64,000 nucleotides of DNA from Nemophila menziesii (Eukaryota; Streptophyta; Magnoliopsida; Boraginales; Hydrophyllaceae). Every line of letters begins with the position of its first letter. The stretch's first letter is position 1. A model generated the notes under the pieces. That model did no database searches. It was not told the DNA's origin and was given only the letters and a program-made list of their open reading frames with translations. The DNA is taken from contig JARWIR010000005.1 in the NCBI GenBank assembly GCA_029959085.1, forward strand, positions 7,504,501 to 7,568,500, read 5' to 3'. The translations under genes and the position numbers were made by a program. This document shows, one piece after another, positions 1-12,476 of this stretch.

Positions 1-1000
1 CACATAACCTAAAAAAACCAAGACCACCACCAAAATACAAAAAATACCACAAAAACCACCGTAACCACCACCACCATCGAACCATAAACAATTCCAATCT
101 TTAGCTTAGATATGTTTATATTCTCCATCTCCTTCTTTAACCTCCAACTCATCTTATATTACACCTAAAAACTACCATCACATTAAGCTAACCTATAATA
201 AACAATAAAACCAAAATTAAATACCGTTATCCCCGTCTTAAACATTTAGATCTTAATTTAGATGCTCTCTCTCGTTTCCCTACCAATCATTGCATTTACT
301 CGCCTACTGGAGTAGACGAGTATGGAATTATTTCCATTGAAAAAACAAAGAAAATAGCGATGAACCCCTAGTCCTAAACCCCAAAATTCACTTTGTTTAA
401 GCTGCAATTGAGGAACCAAAACTCTATGCAAAATCATTTATGATAAATCAATCAACTTCAACTTCAAAAAACCATAGTATATGCATTCATTGTAGGATAT
501 TTTATTGTACAAATATTATAAAGAAAGCGTTCAGATTCGAGACATCAAACGGTATTTAGGTTGAGTAACAATTCAGTCCAAAAACGGTATTATCTAAAAC
601 GACATACCGTTTCGAATCAGTATAATGCTTTATACTAGAAATTGGCATTACATTTTTAGTAGGAAATCGCCATAACAATTTTAGTAGGAACCATAAAAAG
701 TCAGATTTAATCGGCAACCTCGTAACCATCTTAGCCGGCATTCATACCCAAAATGGTTACCTGTTTTTAAGAAAAAGATGGTATAATGTTTCTTCATCAA
801 CGACAATGTTTCGAGAGTATATTATTATTATAATAGTTGAACAAAGGACGCCACATGAAAAATAGTCTTTGGGGAAAAAAACGGTTAGCCGTTTTACCTA
901 AAACGATAATACATTTTTCAGAGAACATGTGATCCATATTATAGGGTTTTTAGAACTTGATCTACTATATATATAAGGTTATTTTGCATCATGACTTACC
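1..1000. other. No gene recognised; AT-rich flank
   Basis: I see no supported coding region, RNA gene or clean terminal repeat here. Open frames are short and lack family motifs. The stretch may be further degenerate retroelement sequence upstream of the copia LTR remnant, but I see no defined LTR start. Confidence 0.4.
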
Positions 1001-1009
1001 TTTTGAAAC

Positions 1010-1958
1010 CTTAACTCAATATCATATTATCCCACACTTCAAGAAAAAACCGCAAGACATGTTCATCACCATCATCTAATCAATCTTGGTGCACTTATTT
1101 GTTATGTCTAGCTCATCAAGGAGGTCATTAAGACAATTGATCATGTTAATATCTACTCAATAAAATAGATCAACCTCAAAGCTTCACTTTCACATCTAAC
1201 TCTTCAAGGAGTTCACATTCAATCTTGTTAGAAAAGAATAGAGATATTCATAGGTTAGGATTGAACCTTATAAAAATCTAACGGGTTGTGACTTAACTGC
1301 TAAAGCCTCATCGAGTTGTGACTGAATCGTTAAAAGTCTCAAGAGTTTTTAGGTTGTACTTTAGCCCGGAAAAACCTCATTGTAAAAGTTTATCTCGCCT
1401 CTAAGGTATGTCAAGGAACTTAGTAGATAAACTTTAAATCCTACGGGGATGGCTCTAGGCAGTGGATGTAGGAAAACTCAACCACTCTAAATGTCTCGTA
1501 TAATATCTTTCATTTATCTTTTACTTACTACGTGCATTTTATTTACTTAGTTGTTCGTCTCACCTATATTGTGTTATATTGCATTAACTAATCTCTATCA
1601 CCTTTATGGTTCTTGTATTTGACCCTAGATATATTATTTGTTGGTTTTCACTTAGTATGCATATGGGTCCCCTTACCTTAGTTACTGAGTATCATTTGTA
1701 TTAAGTACCTTGAACTTAGATCAATCATCAATTTCCTTTTATTTCAGATTAATTGATATTAGTATCCATAACTAACTATCTACCATGATCACTCCTAACA
1801 CTTATCTTCCACACCTAGCGACCTCTTTAGAACACCTTTTAGTATCCTTGTTTAAGATTTTTCCTATCAGGGCTGATTAAACTTAGTTTATAAGTATTTA
1901 AAATTTAAACCAGGCTTATATAATATTAGTGTCCTATTCACCCTTTTAGGACTTTACA
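1010..1958 (+). mobile_element. Degenerate Ty1/copia LTR (3' part clear, 5' end uncertain)
   Basis: The segment ends with a CCTATTCACCC..TTTTAGGACTTTACA motif directly before a tRNA-iMet-type primer-binding site, as a copia 5' LTR should. An internal piece around 1430-1490, with an AGTGGATGTAGG core and a following CAACCACTCTAAAT, matches in reverse complement the solo LTR at 49853-51471 (near 50350-50420). The two are therefore diverged members of one LTR family. The 5' boundary is a guess because no TG start or target duplication could be fixed. Confidence 0.55.
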
Positions 1959-1960
1959 TG

Positions 1961-1973
1961 TGGTATCGGGGCC
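1961..1973 (+). other. Copia primer-binding site (initiator Met tRNA type)
   Basis: TGGTATCGGGGCC lies two bases after the LTR end. It differs at two positions from the usual plant copia site TGGTATCAGAGCC, which pairs with the 3' end of initiator methionine tRNA. This fixes the element's orientation as plus strand. Confidence 0.6.
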
Positions 1974-2680
1974 TAATTCCACGTGAATACTTTAATCATT
2001 AATAGACGTAACGATTTTACAATCTAATCCTTTATTGCCAAATTCTATTGATTATCTTTCTTTATGTGTTACGTGAAATCTCGAGGATCGGGTAGTGTCT
2101 ATCATAAGAAGAATATTAAGCATTGAAAAAATTCTTGAAATCACAAGAAGATCATCATTATCTCAAATCCAAAATCTTCTTTAAAAAGGACTTAAATCTC
2201 CTTATGGTATTTCTTTTTGTTGTCAAAATCTTATTAAATCCAAAATCTTCTCTAGCCAAAATATCAACACCTCTTGGACCATTATTAAGGCCTTCAACGA
2301 TCAATGGTTGGAAAACAAAATGAATATTTGGTATTACAATGAGAGGTACATCGATCTAGAGTTCTTTAAAATATCAAGCTTATCGATCCCTAATCCGTAA
2401 CCTCGAGTGTGTAGGCATACTACTTTCCCTTGAGATGAGTCAAATGAAGATTTTGATACTCGTCAAGGAAGCTATCGAAGCTTGGAAACAAATCTTCAAA
2501 ACATTTTCCAAATTGTATCATGTATCGACAAAGGAGTTGAAGCCTTCAAATCTAAAATCGAGAGAATATAGTGTAGTCGATCACAGAGAAATCCTTAGTC
2601 CCAAGATTTTATGTGAAAGAAGAATAAGGATTTTTTATGTATGTTGTACACTTTTATTCTATCTTGGTTAATCTTGGTTT
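1974..2680 (+). pseudogene. Decayed internal region after copia LTR (possible gag)
   Basis: Downstream of the primer-binding site are short open frames at 2123-2323 and 2435-2671. They are lysine- and serine-rich and show no zinc knuckle, protease, integrase or RT motif. Position suggests decayed gag, but nothing in the residues proves it. No second LTR was found downstream, so the element is truncated or too eroded to trace. Confidence 0.3.
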
Positions 2681-4501
2681 GTTTTAATGCTTGTTGAATG
2701 AATTGTATATCATATTATGCTTTATATTTGATGTTAACAAAAGAGAGAGAAGTAATGCATGTTTTTTGTATCGCCTATAACTTATCTTATATGCATTGTC
2801 TATTTGGGAGTATGCGGGAGCGATATATTTTTGGTATATATTTAAGTGTATGGGGAGCTTCAACTCTGTTTTTATCTAATATTATCCTTCATTAGGTGAA
2901 TCATGCAATGTTATTTCATCATCAAAATGGAGGAGAATGTTCATAAAGAACATGTTTTGATTGATGCGTGTGTTGACAAAACATTGTGAACATATTTGCT
3001 TGATGTTACGAGAGTGTCGAGAATTATGTGTAACTCTTACAGATTCAAAATGATATGGAAATCCTACAAATAAAGTTTTCAAACACCGAAAGAATCACAA
3101 ACCGAACTATCACTGAACATCTGTTGAAGAAGCAAAGAAAGCTAAGATATCAGATATCTAGAGATGTAAAAAATTGTACTACCATGGAAAATTCAGTGAA
3201 GAGGCCAAAAAAATCGACCTCGAGCTATCACATAAACAGACTGCTGAAATGCATCTATTGAGAAGAAGAAAAACAGAAACCCGAACCTCCAACAAGAGAA
3301 ACCAGGTACCCAAAATACAAACCATCATCTAGATGGCTTGAAAGCAATAGGATACCCTAAGCAAGATGTCTGGATACCTAGTGACTAAACACAACAAAAA
3401 TAAAGGACATCAAAGAGTTGTTAGAATAGATCCATTAGAAGGAAGGACACCAAGCTGAGCTCAACTACCTGTACCTGGTCAAGAAAGTTGCGAATATCTG
3501 ACATTGAACACACAAAAACTTAAAACGTGACACAATAGCCGAAATTAGACAAGAAACCGTAAAACGTCAAATAATTGAGTTAAATCCCACTAATAAGTCC
3601 AATAAACCCCCAAATGATGTCTCTTGTTACTATTATTTTATCATAATATATGCGATATCACCGATTTACCTTAACCTAGTTTTGTTGATGGCTGCACAAC
3701 AAGCTCCGATGAGATGATGGTCGAGAGAGTTTTCCGACTAAGAGGGGGAGAGTTGAGAGAGTTTATAACTCGTGAGATTAGTTTGTAATTTTAGGTTTAT
3801 TGTTTGTGAGTTTAAATAAATTTTATATGGAGATATTGGGATAACAATAAAATTAATATTTATTTTATAATACTATTTTACCTTTGATAAAACCACATCA
3901 GGAAAATGTTGGTATCTTGTACTTTTGTTTGTGCACAAGAATTAAAAAGAGCATTTAATATTCTTCCTCTTTACACAAATGCCCTTAATTAATATACATG
4001 AGATTATTTATTACGCTACCTTTTCTACTATTTAATTAAAGGTAATATTGGAAAAAGTAGGGAAAAAATGTCTTGGTAATGGAAAATGGACAAACAATAT
4101 TAGACCTCCTTTTTTAGAAAATGGGACAAATAAAAATGGACAGAGGGAGTAGTATTCTTTTTAATGCCCAACCCATCTTGGGCTTGGGCGTCTAAGTCTG
4201 CCTTTAAGAGCACTAATTATAGACATGACTTGAGTTTTGAGAAAGAGTTATCTATCTGAATTCATTTTCTCACCTCTGTTTAATTATTGACCCAAAAGAA
4301 AACCTTGGACAACAAAATTATAAAACGTTGCCACATTCACATATGACATACCTACATACAAACATACATGTTAGGATTATAAAGTAGGCTCCATCCCATC
4401 CAATAAGAGCTAGCCACGTTTGTTAACCATCCTGTAAAGGTCAAGCAGACAAGCAGCCATATTCTCTATCTCAAGACATTAGACACACAATTGTGAGCCT
4501 G

Positions 4502-4533
<32 letters not shown>

Positions 4534-4778
4534 CTCTTTATACTCTCACACTACTCGCTCCTCTACTCACTACCCAAACACGCCCTCCCCTCATGGCTTG
4601 TCGGCCCAATTAACTTTAGTCGCCGTCATGGAAAGCCGCCGGAATATTCCATCTCTTCCACTTATCTCGCCATAACCTCCAATAAAAAGTTGCTATTTTT
4701 TCTTTTTGTAAAATTATTTCAGTGTAGTAGTAAGTAGTTTTAGCATTTCATTGTATTCTTTTAGCTGAAAACCACGAG
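2681..4778. other. Intergenic, including promoter side of the DHHC gene
   Basis: No gene is recognised. Around 4139-4152 the sequence ACAGAGGGAGTA resembles the inner end of a Stowaway-type MITE (CTCCCTCCGT terminus next to TA), but I could not find a matching opposite end. The last 600 bases hold T-rich tracts and probably the DHHC gene promoter and leader. No TATA box stands out. Confidence 0.35.
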
Positions 4779-6782
4779 ATGTATAAGGTTCCACCTCCTT
4801 CGAAGCGGCCCGATCCGTTATCTGGATCCACAAACGGGTCGGATGATTTAATGATTTATCAAACCTGGAAAGGCAGCAATGTAAGTCTTCTTTCAATTCA
4901 TTTCTAGGGTTTTCTTTTTTACCTTCATTAAATTACTGTTACTTAGCTCGTCCTCTCTCATTAGTTTAACACAGTTTTATTTAAAAAATAAGTAATATTT
5001 TAGTATTATCAAAAGTGATGTTGTAATGTACAGTCTGATGAATAGTGAACTGAATAGTAAATCTCCAATAGTTTGTTGTGGCATTGAAACTCATCATTAG
5101 TACTAGGCAATAATTCAACTGTGTCAGAATTGAGCTGTTTAAATATTTTTTGCTTTGTGATATTCAATATATCATTCGACAGTGTGCAGTTTAAGTCAAT
5201 TAGGAGAAGAAAGAATAATCTGTTTATCAATTAATTGATTATACGTTTTTTCCCCCTTTTTGCAGAAGTTTTTCCTACAGGGAAGATTTGTATTTGGACC
5301 TGATGTAAGATCTTTGGCGCTTACTATGTTACTCATTATAGCTCCTGTATCAGTTTTCTGTGTATTTGTTGGTAGAAAGCTTATCAATGACTATTCTGAT
5401 CACCATGGAATATCAATTATGGTTGTAGTTATCATTTTCACATTCTTCGTAAGCTCTCTCTCTTTCTCTTCGATTATATAGTATTTTGCAGTAATTTAAT
5501 TATTACAATACTTAAGGTCATTCTTGTAAATTTAAAGGTTTTAGGTCTTCTCCTATTATCATCTGGAAGAGATCCGGGTATAATTCCACGAAACGCACAC
5601 CCTCCTGAACCAGAAGGTTACGAAAATAACACAGAAGGTGGACAAACTCCACAGTTACGTTTACCACGTATTAAAGAAGTTGAAGTTAATGGCATTCCTG
5701 TAAAAATCAAGTACTGTGACACGTGTATGCTTTACAGACCTCCACGATGCTCTCATTGTTCTATTTGCAATAACTGTGTCGAGCGTTTTGACCATCATTG
5801 CCCTTGGGTTGGCCAGTGTATTGGATTGGTAATTTTTTCAATTTTGCTATTTCGTTTTTTTTTTCTTCTAATTTATATATATTTTATTTGCAGCGAAACT
5901 ATAGATTCTTCTTTATGTTTGTGTTCTCGACCACTCTTCTTTGTATATACGTTTTTGGTTTTTGTTGGGTGTATATTAAAAGAATTATGGTATCTGAAGA
6001 GACAACAATTTGGAAAGCAATGATTAAAACTCCTGCTTCCATTGTTTTAATAATTTACACGTTTATATCTGTGTGGTTTGTTGGTGGTTTAACTGCTTTT
6101 CATCTCTATTTGATTAGTACAAATCAGGTAAAGAAATGTTATTAATTTTTGAGCATGTATATTGTAAATGTTATTGAATTAATTAATGATATTGTTTGTG
6201 TAGACTACGTACGAGAATTTCAGATATAGATATGATTGGCGAGCTAACCCGTATAATAAAGGAATAGTGGAGAATTTTAAAGAGATATTTTGCAATCCGA
6301 TCCCTGAATCGAAGAATAATTTCCGGGAAATGGTCCCTAAAGAAACGGGAAATGGTCGATCTGTAGTTGGAGGTGGAGGTTTTGTGAGTCCGAATATGGG
6401 GAAAGCTGCTGAGGATATTGAAATGGGGAGAAAAGCAGTGTGGGGAGACAATGAGGTAAGCGAGAATGAAGGGAGGGTGAACGTGAAGGAGGAGGAGGGT
6501 GGTGGTGGTGGTGGAGGAGGAGGAGGAGGGTTGTCGCCGGAAGAAATCAGGACGAATGTAGATGAAGGTGATCGTGCCGGAATAATACATCCTAGACGAT
6601 CAAGCTGGGGAAGAAAAAGCGGGAGTTGGGAAATGTCACCGGAAGTTCTTGCTTTAGCGTCTAGAGTTGGAGGAGGTGGAGGAGGAGAATCCAACAACCA
6701 CCACCGAATGGGTGGTGGGAGTAGCAGCAGTGGCGGTGGCGGCACCACCGCACAACCAACAGATCCTCCCCCCAAGCTGTGA
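4779..6782 (+). CDS. DHHC-type protein S-acyltransferase
   Basis: This enzyme attaches palmitate to cysteines of membrane-associated proteins, typically at Golgi, endosome, vacuole or plasma membrane. Exons are 4779-4880, 5266-5448, 5538-5828, 5894-6127 and 6204-6782, all with GT..AG borders, giving 462 aa. Four hydrophobic segments fit the family: two in exon 2 and early exon 3, two in exon 4. The cysteine-rich domain ends in D180-H-H-C183, where C183 is the catalytic cysteine, followed by [12 protein letters not shown] motif (after membrane segment 2) and a TTYE motif (start of exon 5) are the other family signatures. The C-terminal tail is Gly- and Glu-rich with a polyglycine run. The closest relatives I know are the Arabidopsis PATs around At3g26935 and At5g41060. 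The start was chosen because [14 protein letters not shown] is the usual N-terminus of this subgroup. Confidence 0.93.
6498..6531 (+). repeat. GGT/GGA microsatellite coding polyglycine
   Basis: A run of GGT then GGA triplets inside exon 5 of the DHHC gene encodes about eleven consecutive glycines after an acidic stretch. It lies in the poorly conserved cytosolic tail, so length change is probably tolerated. Confidence 0.85.
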
Positions 6783-7129
6783 AAGGGCGGTTTTATGTAT
6801 GAATTTATACGATATCGTTGTGCATTTGTGTGTTATAGGTGAAGCCTATCATCATAGTGTTTTAGGAAGGAATCATTTTATGTATGTATGATTATATTCT
6901 ACTAGCGTTTTCTTGAATATTCTTGGTTTTGTATTCGTATTTTTGTATTTTTCATGGAATTAGTTAGTTTCTCTCCTGTAATCATGCTAAAAAAATGTTG
7001 TAATTTACTTAATTAGTACTAATAGACAATTTAAATCGTCAAAGACAAGTTAGGACAATTATAGTACCAAAAAAAATAAAACTATATTGTCTTTAAACAT
7101 TAAAAGTCATTTGATTCAGTTAAAAATAG
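6783..7129. other. 3' flank of the DHHC gene
   Basis: AT-rich sequence holding the gene's 3' UTR. No further coding region or RNA gene is seen before the SINE target site. Confidence 0.5.
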
Positions 7130-7140
7130 ATTTCATGACT

Positions 7141-7247
7141 GATACATGAGAGAGTCATTTTGGACTTGGATTAAATGACGAGATTCGATCCCAAAATTTC
7201 TTGGTCTCTGCGGAGTAACCTAACCACTAGGCCAACTATCGATCTCA
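7141..7247 (-). mobile_element. tRNA-derived SINE with 11-bp target duplication
   Basis: Read on the minus strand, it begins with a tRNA-like head containing an A-box (TGGCCTAGTGG) and a B-box-like GGGATCGAATC, then a short tail. It is flanked on both sides by ATTTCATGACT (7130-7140 and 7248-7258), a perfect 11-bp duplication. Related copies lie near 40010-40126 and 61160-61268. Confidence 0.8.
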
Positions 7248-7258
7248 ATTTCATGACT

Positions 7259-7895
7259 TTTTGGTTACAAGAGTATTCTAAATGTATTAGTAATTGAAAT
7301 AGCTGATCTTATATCTTTATTATATAATTTTTATGGGGTTATCTAAATATTTTTTGGTCAACTATTTAAACATGGCAGCAAATAAATAAAGAAATACTGG
7401 ATAGAGGTGCCAGCAAAATTGGACGTCAATATATCGTGGATACACCTCATCATCTTAATAATAAATACACAATTATAAAGAGATGACAAATCTTTAGTAG
7501 TATAGATCATATCTATACATATGTGGCTACACGTCATTTCCAGTTCGGTTACACACTATCAAACTCTTAATTATTACACGGGATCTCATCCCCCAATTAT
7601 CTGGAATCGAATATATTTTTTGAACAAAAAAAAAAAAAAATCAAATATATCATTATCACTTTATTCTTTTTTTTACACGTCATTTCCTTTTTTGGTTTAG
7701 AAAATTATTTGGGTTGTTTATGTCCTCTAACAAAAGTATGAAATTAGACAATGATAACGACAATGTGGTGAATGGTGATGCATCTACACTTGATTTCAGA
7801 AAAGAGAACAAACACGAAGGTTGTTTTCTTTTCTTTTTTATTTGTAAAAGTAATTACTATTATCAGTTGTTTTTTAATTTAAGGAAATACTCCAT
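7259..7895. other. Intergenic between SINE and duplication boundary
   Basis: AT-rich, with homopolymer A and T runs. No supported gene. The duplicated block begins at its right edge. Confidence 0.4.
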
Positions 7896-8034
7896 TGAAT
7901 ATAACAAAAGCTAGTGTAATATGTTATACCAAAAGCGTAACAGCTCTAATTAAATCATATAATCCGATATTAAAATCCCACGTCAGCAAACAGGCGTTGT
8001 AGTTTGACGGAGTAATTGTAGGAAAAGAAAAAAA

Positions 8035-8066
8035 GAATATCCAAAAGCATATGACAAGGAATATTC
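8035..8066 (+). promoter_or_regulatory. Two P1BS-type motifs upstream of GDPD copy 1
   Basis: GAATATCC (8035-8042) and GAATATTC (8059-8066) both fit GNATATNC, the site bound by PHR1-type MYB factors under phosphate starvation. They lie about 170-200 bases before the start codon. Both are conserved with similar spacing in the promoter of GDPD copy 2. GDPD1-type genes of Arabidopsis are known to be phosphate-starvation induced, which fits. Function here is inference. Confidence 0.65.
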
Positions 8067-8236
8067 TACGCGGAGATCCACTTCCGTTTAAAATATTGTT
8101 AATTTTATGACATTCAAATTCATCCTCCATAAATACCTGACACCTTCTTCTCCATCTCCACAACAATCTTCTAACTCTATTACATACACCATTGCTGTAT
8201 CTTTCTCTTCTGTATTTTTCATAATACATATATAAA

Positions 8237-9751
8237 ATGGCTTTAAAAGCTGTTCATATGTCCGATGTTTCTAATTACCTTGATCAGGTCCCTGAGAATA
8301 ATCCTTCATTGACCACCTCTATTTGTTCCCCACGCTTCTCCCAAGGTATACATATATATCAATATATATATATTTTGCTTTTTTGAATATACATGCATAT
8401 ATAGAGCAATGTACTTAGTTATATACAACATGTAAGTATATATATTAATCGTTGAAAAATGATTGCTCCAGGATCTGGAGGGATTACATTAAAGGAAGCT
8501 GTACCTTCATCACCATCAAAGTTTGTAGTAATAGGTCACCGTGGAAATGGTATGAATATGATGCAAAACTCAACTACTCCCACCACCGATCACCGGAGAT
8601 CCTCCTCCTCCTCCTGCCGAATAAAGGAGAACACTATCACCTCTTTCAATGCCGCCGGGAAATATCCTATTCAGTATATCGAGTTTGACGTTCAGGTACT
8701 TTATTTAGACCAGATTCAATCTGCTTGAAGTTCGTAGTTTGAACTAGTTTACTGTCCCCTTCTTTATAGAGAGATCACATGTTTGTTTATTTGTCTCCAT
8801 GTGTGGTCCACAAGAACTAGACAAAATTTTGTTTTTTCCTTTTATTTAGTAGTAGTAGCTTACATTAATGGTGATATCTATACACAGGTGACCAAAGATG
8901 ACTGTCCAATCATCTTCCACGATAACTTCATCTTCTCCGAAGACTCAGAAGGTAGAATTTACGAGAAGAGAGTAACAGATTTATCTCTGTCTGAATTTCT
9001 AACCTACGGTCCTCAGAAAGAACAAGGCAAGATCGAGAAGCCACTATTTAGAAAAACCAAAGAGGGTAAAATCGTAAACTGGAATACTGAAACCGATGAT
9101 ATTTCGTGTACACTACAACAAGCTTTTGAAAATGTCACTCCTCATCTCGGATTCAACATCGAATTAAAATTCGACGATCATCTTGTATATTCACAAGATA
9201 ATCTAATCCATACTCTTAAATCAATCTTACAAGTAGTATTTACACATGCTAAAGAAAGACCAATTATATTTTCGACTTTTCAACCTGATGCAGCTCTTCT
9301 AGTTAAGAAACTCCAAAACACATATCCTGTATACTTTCTTACAACTGCAGGGGGTAATGAAATACACTATGATACAAGGAGAAATACGTTAGAAGAGGCA
9401 ATAGAAGTGTGTTTAGAAGGTGGTTTAGAAGGGATTGTTTCAGAAGTGAGAGGGATATTTAGAAATCCAGGAGCAGTACAAAAGATAAAAGAAGCAAAAC
9501 TTTCTGTTTTAACATATGGGAAATTGAATAACGTGGCTGAAGCTGTGTATATGCAACATTTAATGGGAATCGAAGGTGTGATTGTGGATTTTGTTCAAGA
9601 AATATCAGAGACTGTTTCGAACAATATGTTATCGAGGAGTGATAGAGAAGAGGAACAAAGTCTGGTACAAGTTGAAGCTAAGGCCCCTCAATTCTCGCAA
9701 ACAGAATTGTCGTTTTTGCTTAAGCTCATTCCAGAATTGATACAACAATGA
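8237..9751 (+). CDS. GDPD1: Glycerophosphodiester phosphodiesterase, copy 1
   Basis: It hydrolyses glycerophosphodiesters such as glycerophosphocholine to glycerol-3-phosphate plus an alcohol, recycling phosphate from membrane lipids. Exons are 8237-8345, 8472-8695 and 8888-9751 (398 aa). The catalytic signature is visible: VVIGHRGNGMN with the HR pair, ENTITSF, then EFDVQVTKDDCPIIFHD supplying the Glu, Asp and His that bind the divalent metal. The C-terminus SFLLKLIPELIQQ and the MALKAVHMSDV N-terminus match the plant GDPD1-3 subgroup, of which Arabidopsis GDPD1 is plastid-localised. It is about 95 per cent identical to copy 2, with one extra serine codon in the exon 2 Ser run. No lesion is seen. 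Confidence 0.93.
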
Positions 9752-9954
9752 TGTAGTAATATTGCATTTTTTTAGTTGTTAGATTTAGATTCTCAAAATT
9801 GATAAAATGAAAAGGAAACTTGTTGTGTTTTTGTAAGATTTCGATCTCTGATTTGAGTTGGATTAAAATTTTAAACAAAACGTTCATATTCACACATCTA
9901 AACCATTTACAAAAACAAAATTTATAGTTGCTCAAGTGGTTATATCAGCCACAC

Positions 9955-10085
9955 AAATTTATAGATGGTTGAAACCCATAAGAAAAGTGATAAAGACGGT
10001 ATAGCCCACACCAAACTTTCCTTCGAAAAGAGCAAATGTAAAGAACTTATTGAGAACAGCATAAACCGTTGAATCAATAATTACC
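9955..10085 (-). other. Unidentified segment conserved in both duplicated blocks
   Basis: On the minus strand an open stretch reads VIIDSTVYAVLNKFFTFALF and continues to a stop near 9961. Block 2 carries the same stretch at about 27565-27695 with an earlier stop. A second frame is open longer in block 2 (KESLVWANNRPSQFSYGFQP), so the true frame is unclear. I do not recognise it. It may be an old gene or transposon relic that predates the duplication. Confidence 0.35.
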
Positions 10086-10180
10086 CATTAACAGGTTATA
10101 TTTAGCTATTTGGTATATAACAAAAGGACCAATGCAAAGAATTTTTGGGTTTCTAAGAGTTAACAAAAGAAGACTTTAAC

Positions 10181-10526
10181 TTTTTTTTTTGGGTTCTGTC
10201 TTCAAATCTCCCCAGTAACTCAATTTTTTCGCAAAGAATAGAAGTCCTTATTGAGTTTCTAGTACAACTCTAGCAGTTGCACATTCGCTCCTATCACTTC
10301 GGAGGGTCATATAAAACCACAGGTTGTGCATTCATAGTCGCACCTTCCCTTGCTAATTTATCTGCACAATAGTTTGCTTCTGTGAAGATATGTGATAACA
10401 CAAAGCTCGGATTTTTATTCAGTATTGTCCAGCACTCATGAGCAATTGAAACGCATCGACTACTTGAGTTCCCACCGCCTTATAATTAGTTCAATAATAT
10501 CAGAAAAAAATTGTTATGAAACTAAA
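10181..10526 (-). mobile_element. LINE 3' end fragment with RNase H remnant
   Basis: On the minus strand the sequence encodes the end of a plant LINE RNase H domain, including PSFVLSHIFTEANYCADKLA, terminating in YDPPK and a stop. A short 3' UTR and an A-tail follow (T10 at 10181-10190). The upstream part shifts frame near 10460. It is cut by, or abuts, the younger LINE starting at 10527 on the opposite strand. It belongs to an RNase-H-bearing family different from that younger LINE. Confidence 0.7.
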
Positions 10527-12476
10527 ATATTAGCGGATAGATTGAAACCTTGTTTAAATAATGTAGTGGATAAAGCCCAAAATGCGTTTGTTGAGGGTAG
10601 ATCTATGATAGAAAATATTCACCTTATGCAAGAACTATTTCGAGGTTATAATAATCAAAGTAGCTCGTCAAGATGTACTATTAAAATTGATTTTAGAAAG
10701 GCGTATGACTCTATATCATGGGACTTTATTTATGAAGTTCTAAGGGGATTTAAGTTTCAGGAAAAAATAGTAAATTGGATTATGGTGTGTGTTTCATCTC
10801 CGTTTTACTCTTTGGCTATAAATGGAGAAGTGCATGGTTTTTTTAAAGGCGAAAAAGGCTTAAGACAAGGTGATCCTATGTCTCCTTATCTATTTATTCT
10901 TTGTCTTGAATATTTCTCTAGGCTTTTAAAAAAAAATACTTGCGTTGGATTTAATTATCATCCCAAACGTGAGAAGGAAAAAATAACACATTTAGCTTTT
11001 GCGGACGATTTAATGTTACTTTCTAAAGGTGATAAAGGTTCGATTAAGATACTTATGGAAAGTTTAAATGAGTTTGGAGATGTTTCGGGGATTCGTTTAA
11101 ATGTTGAAAAATCTAATATTTATTACATAGGTATCTCAAATGATGATTTAATTAATGGGATTATACCTACGAATTTTGAGGAAGGGATCATGCCTTTTCG
11201 TTATTTAGGGGTCCCGCTAGGATCTTCCGTATTATTATCGAGAGACTATAAACCTCTTTTTGATAAATTGGAAGGTTATGTTAGGAGTTGGAGAGCCTCT
11301 TCACTCTCATTTGCGGGTAGATTGGAATTGATTAGATCGGTTCTTCAAGGGGTGATATGTTTTTGGTTTACGATTTTCCCGGTTCCGGATGGTGTTAAAG
11401 AGAGAATTATTAGCATTTGCCGTAATTTTTATTGGGATAATAAGCCACCCCAAGTTAGTTGGAAAAAGATTTGTATGCCTAAAAATGAAGGGGGCCTTGG
11501 ATTAAAAGATTTTGAAGCATGGAATAAAGCTTTACTACTAAAGATGATTTGGAAAATAGTGGAAAATAAAGAATCACTTTGGATTAGGTGGATTCATGGT
11601 GAGTATTTTAATAGTAGTGGTTTTTGGGAATGGAATACTATAAAAAGTAATTCCCCACTTTTGAAAAATATTTGGGAGCTAAAAGAAATTATATGTGGGT
11701 CCCTAGGTGAAGAAGGAAGAAAAGAAATATTAGCGCTATGGTTTGCTTCCGTTAAGGCGCCCCGATCAACATATGAGGTAAACACAATAGAGTTTTATGA
11801 TGAATATAAATTTCCTTATGATTTATTTCGTCGTAAAGCTTTTATTAAACCTTGGGCAAATATTGTGTGGGATCCGAGTGTATTTCCGAAACATGCAATC
11901 ATAGTATGGATGGCATTAAAAGAAAGACTTAAAACTAAGAATAGGATTACTTACATGGAACTTGATCCACTTTGTGATTTGTGTAAGGAAGATTTTGAAT
12001 CGAATAGGCATTTATTCTTTGAATGCTCTTTTGCTAAGGCTATATGGGATGATATAAAAATGTGGCTTGGACTAGACAAGGAAATGAACACTATTCTAAG
12101 CGCTTTGAAATGACTTAAAAAATTAAAAGCTAGAGAGAATTGGAGAAGAAAGGCTTGGAAAGTGGGTTTTGGAGCTACCGTGTATTGTATTTGGACGGCG
12201 AGAAATCACCTAGCCATGAGAGGTGCTTCCAAGACTATAGAAATAGTAACCAAGGAAATTAAATGGCGTGTTTATTCAATCTTATTTTCCTTGTTCCCTC
12301 GGCATTCTTTTTTGGATGTGAGTGGAAGGCTAGCTTGTATTAGTATAGTATGAGGTAGTTGTTTTATTTTCCTTGTTGCTACCTTAAGCTTTCGAGCCTA
12401 GGTAGGTAACACCCTTGTATAGTGTACAGTTTTGATATTTTAATACAACCGTTTACCCGACCCAAAAAAAAAAAAA
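10527..12476 (+). mobile_element. 5'-truncated L1-type LINE (family A), RT and C-terminal region
   Basis: It starts abruptly inside the RT domain (ILADRLKPCLNNVVDKAQNA), with IDFRKAYDSISWDF, GLRQGDPMSPYLF and FADDLMLL as RT motifs. A zf-RVT type CDLCKEDFESNRHLFFEC follows near the end. The body stays open to a TGA at 12111-12113, where the relative at 43936-51654 has TGG, so this is a single nonsense change. The remaining frame runs to 12353. A short 3' UTR ending ACCCGACCC and an A13 tail (12464-12476) follow. Over the shared region it looks a few per cent different from the full-length copy. No RNase H domain is present. No clean target duplication was found. Confidence 0.9.

Noticed and set aside
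6179..6775. Long minus-strand open frame opposite the DHHC gene, proline-rich
   Set aside because: It is the antisense shadow of exon 5 and its glycine repeat. It crosses the intron 4 acceptor and shows no domain.
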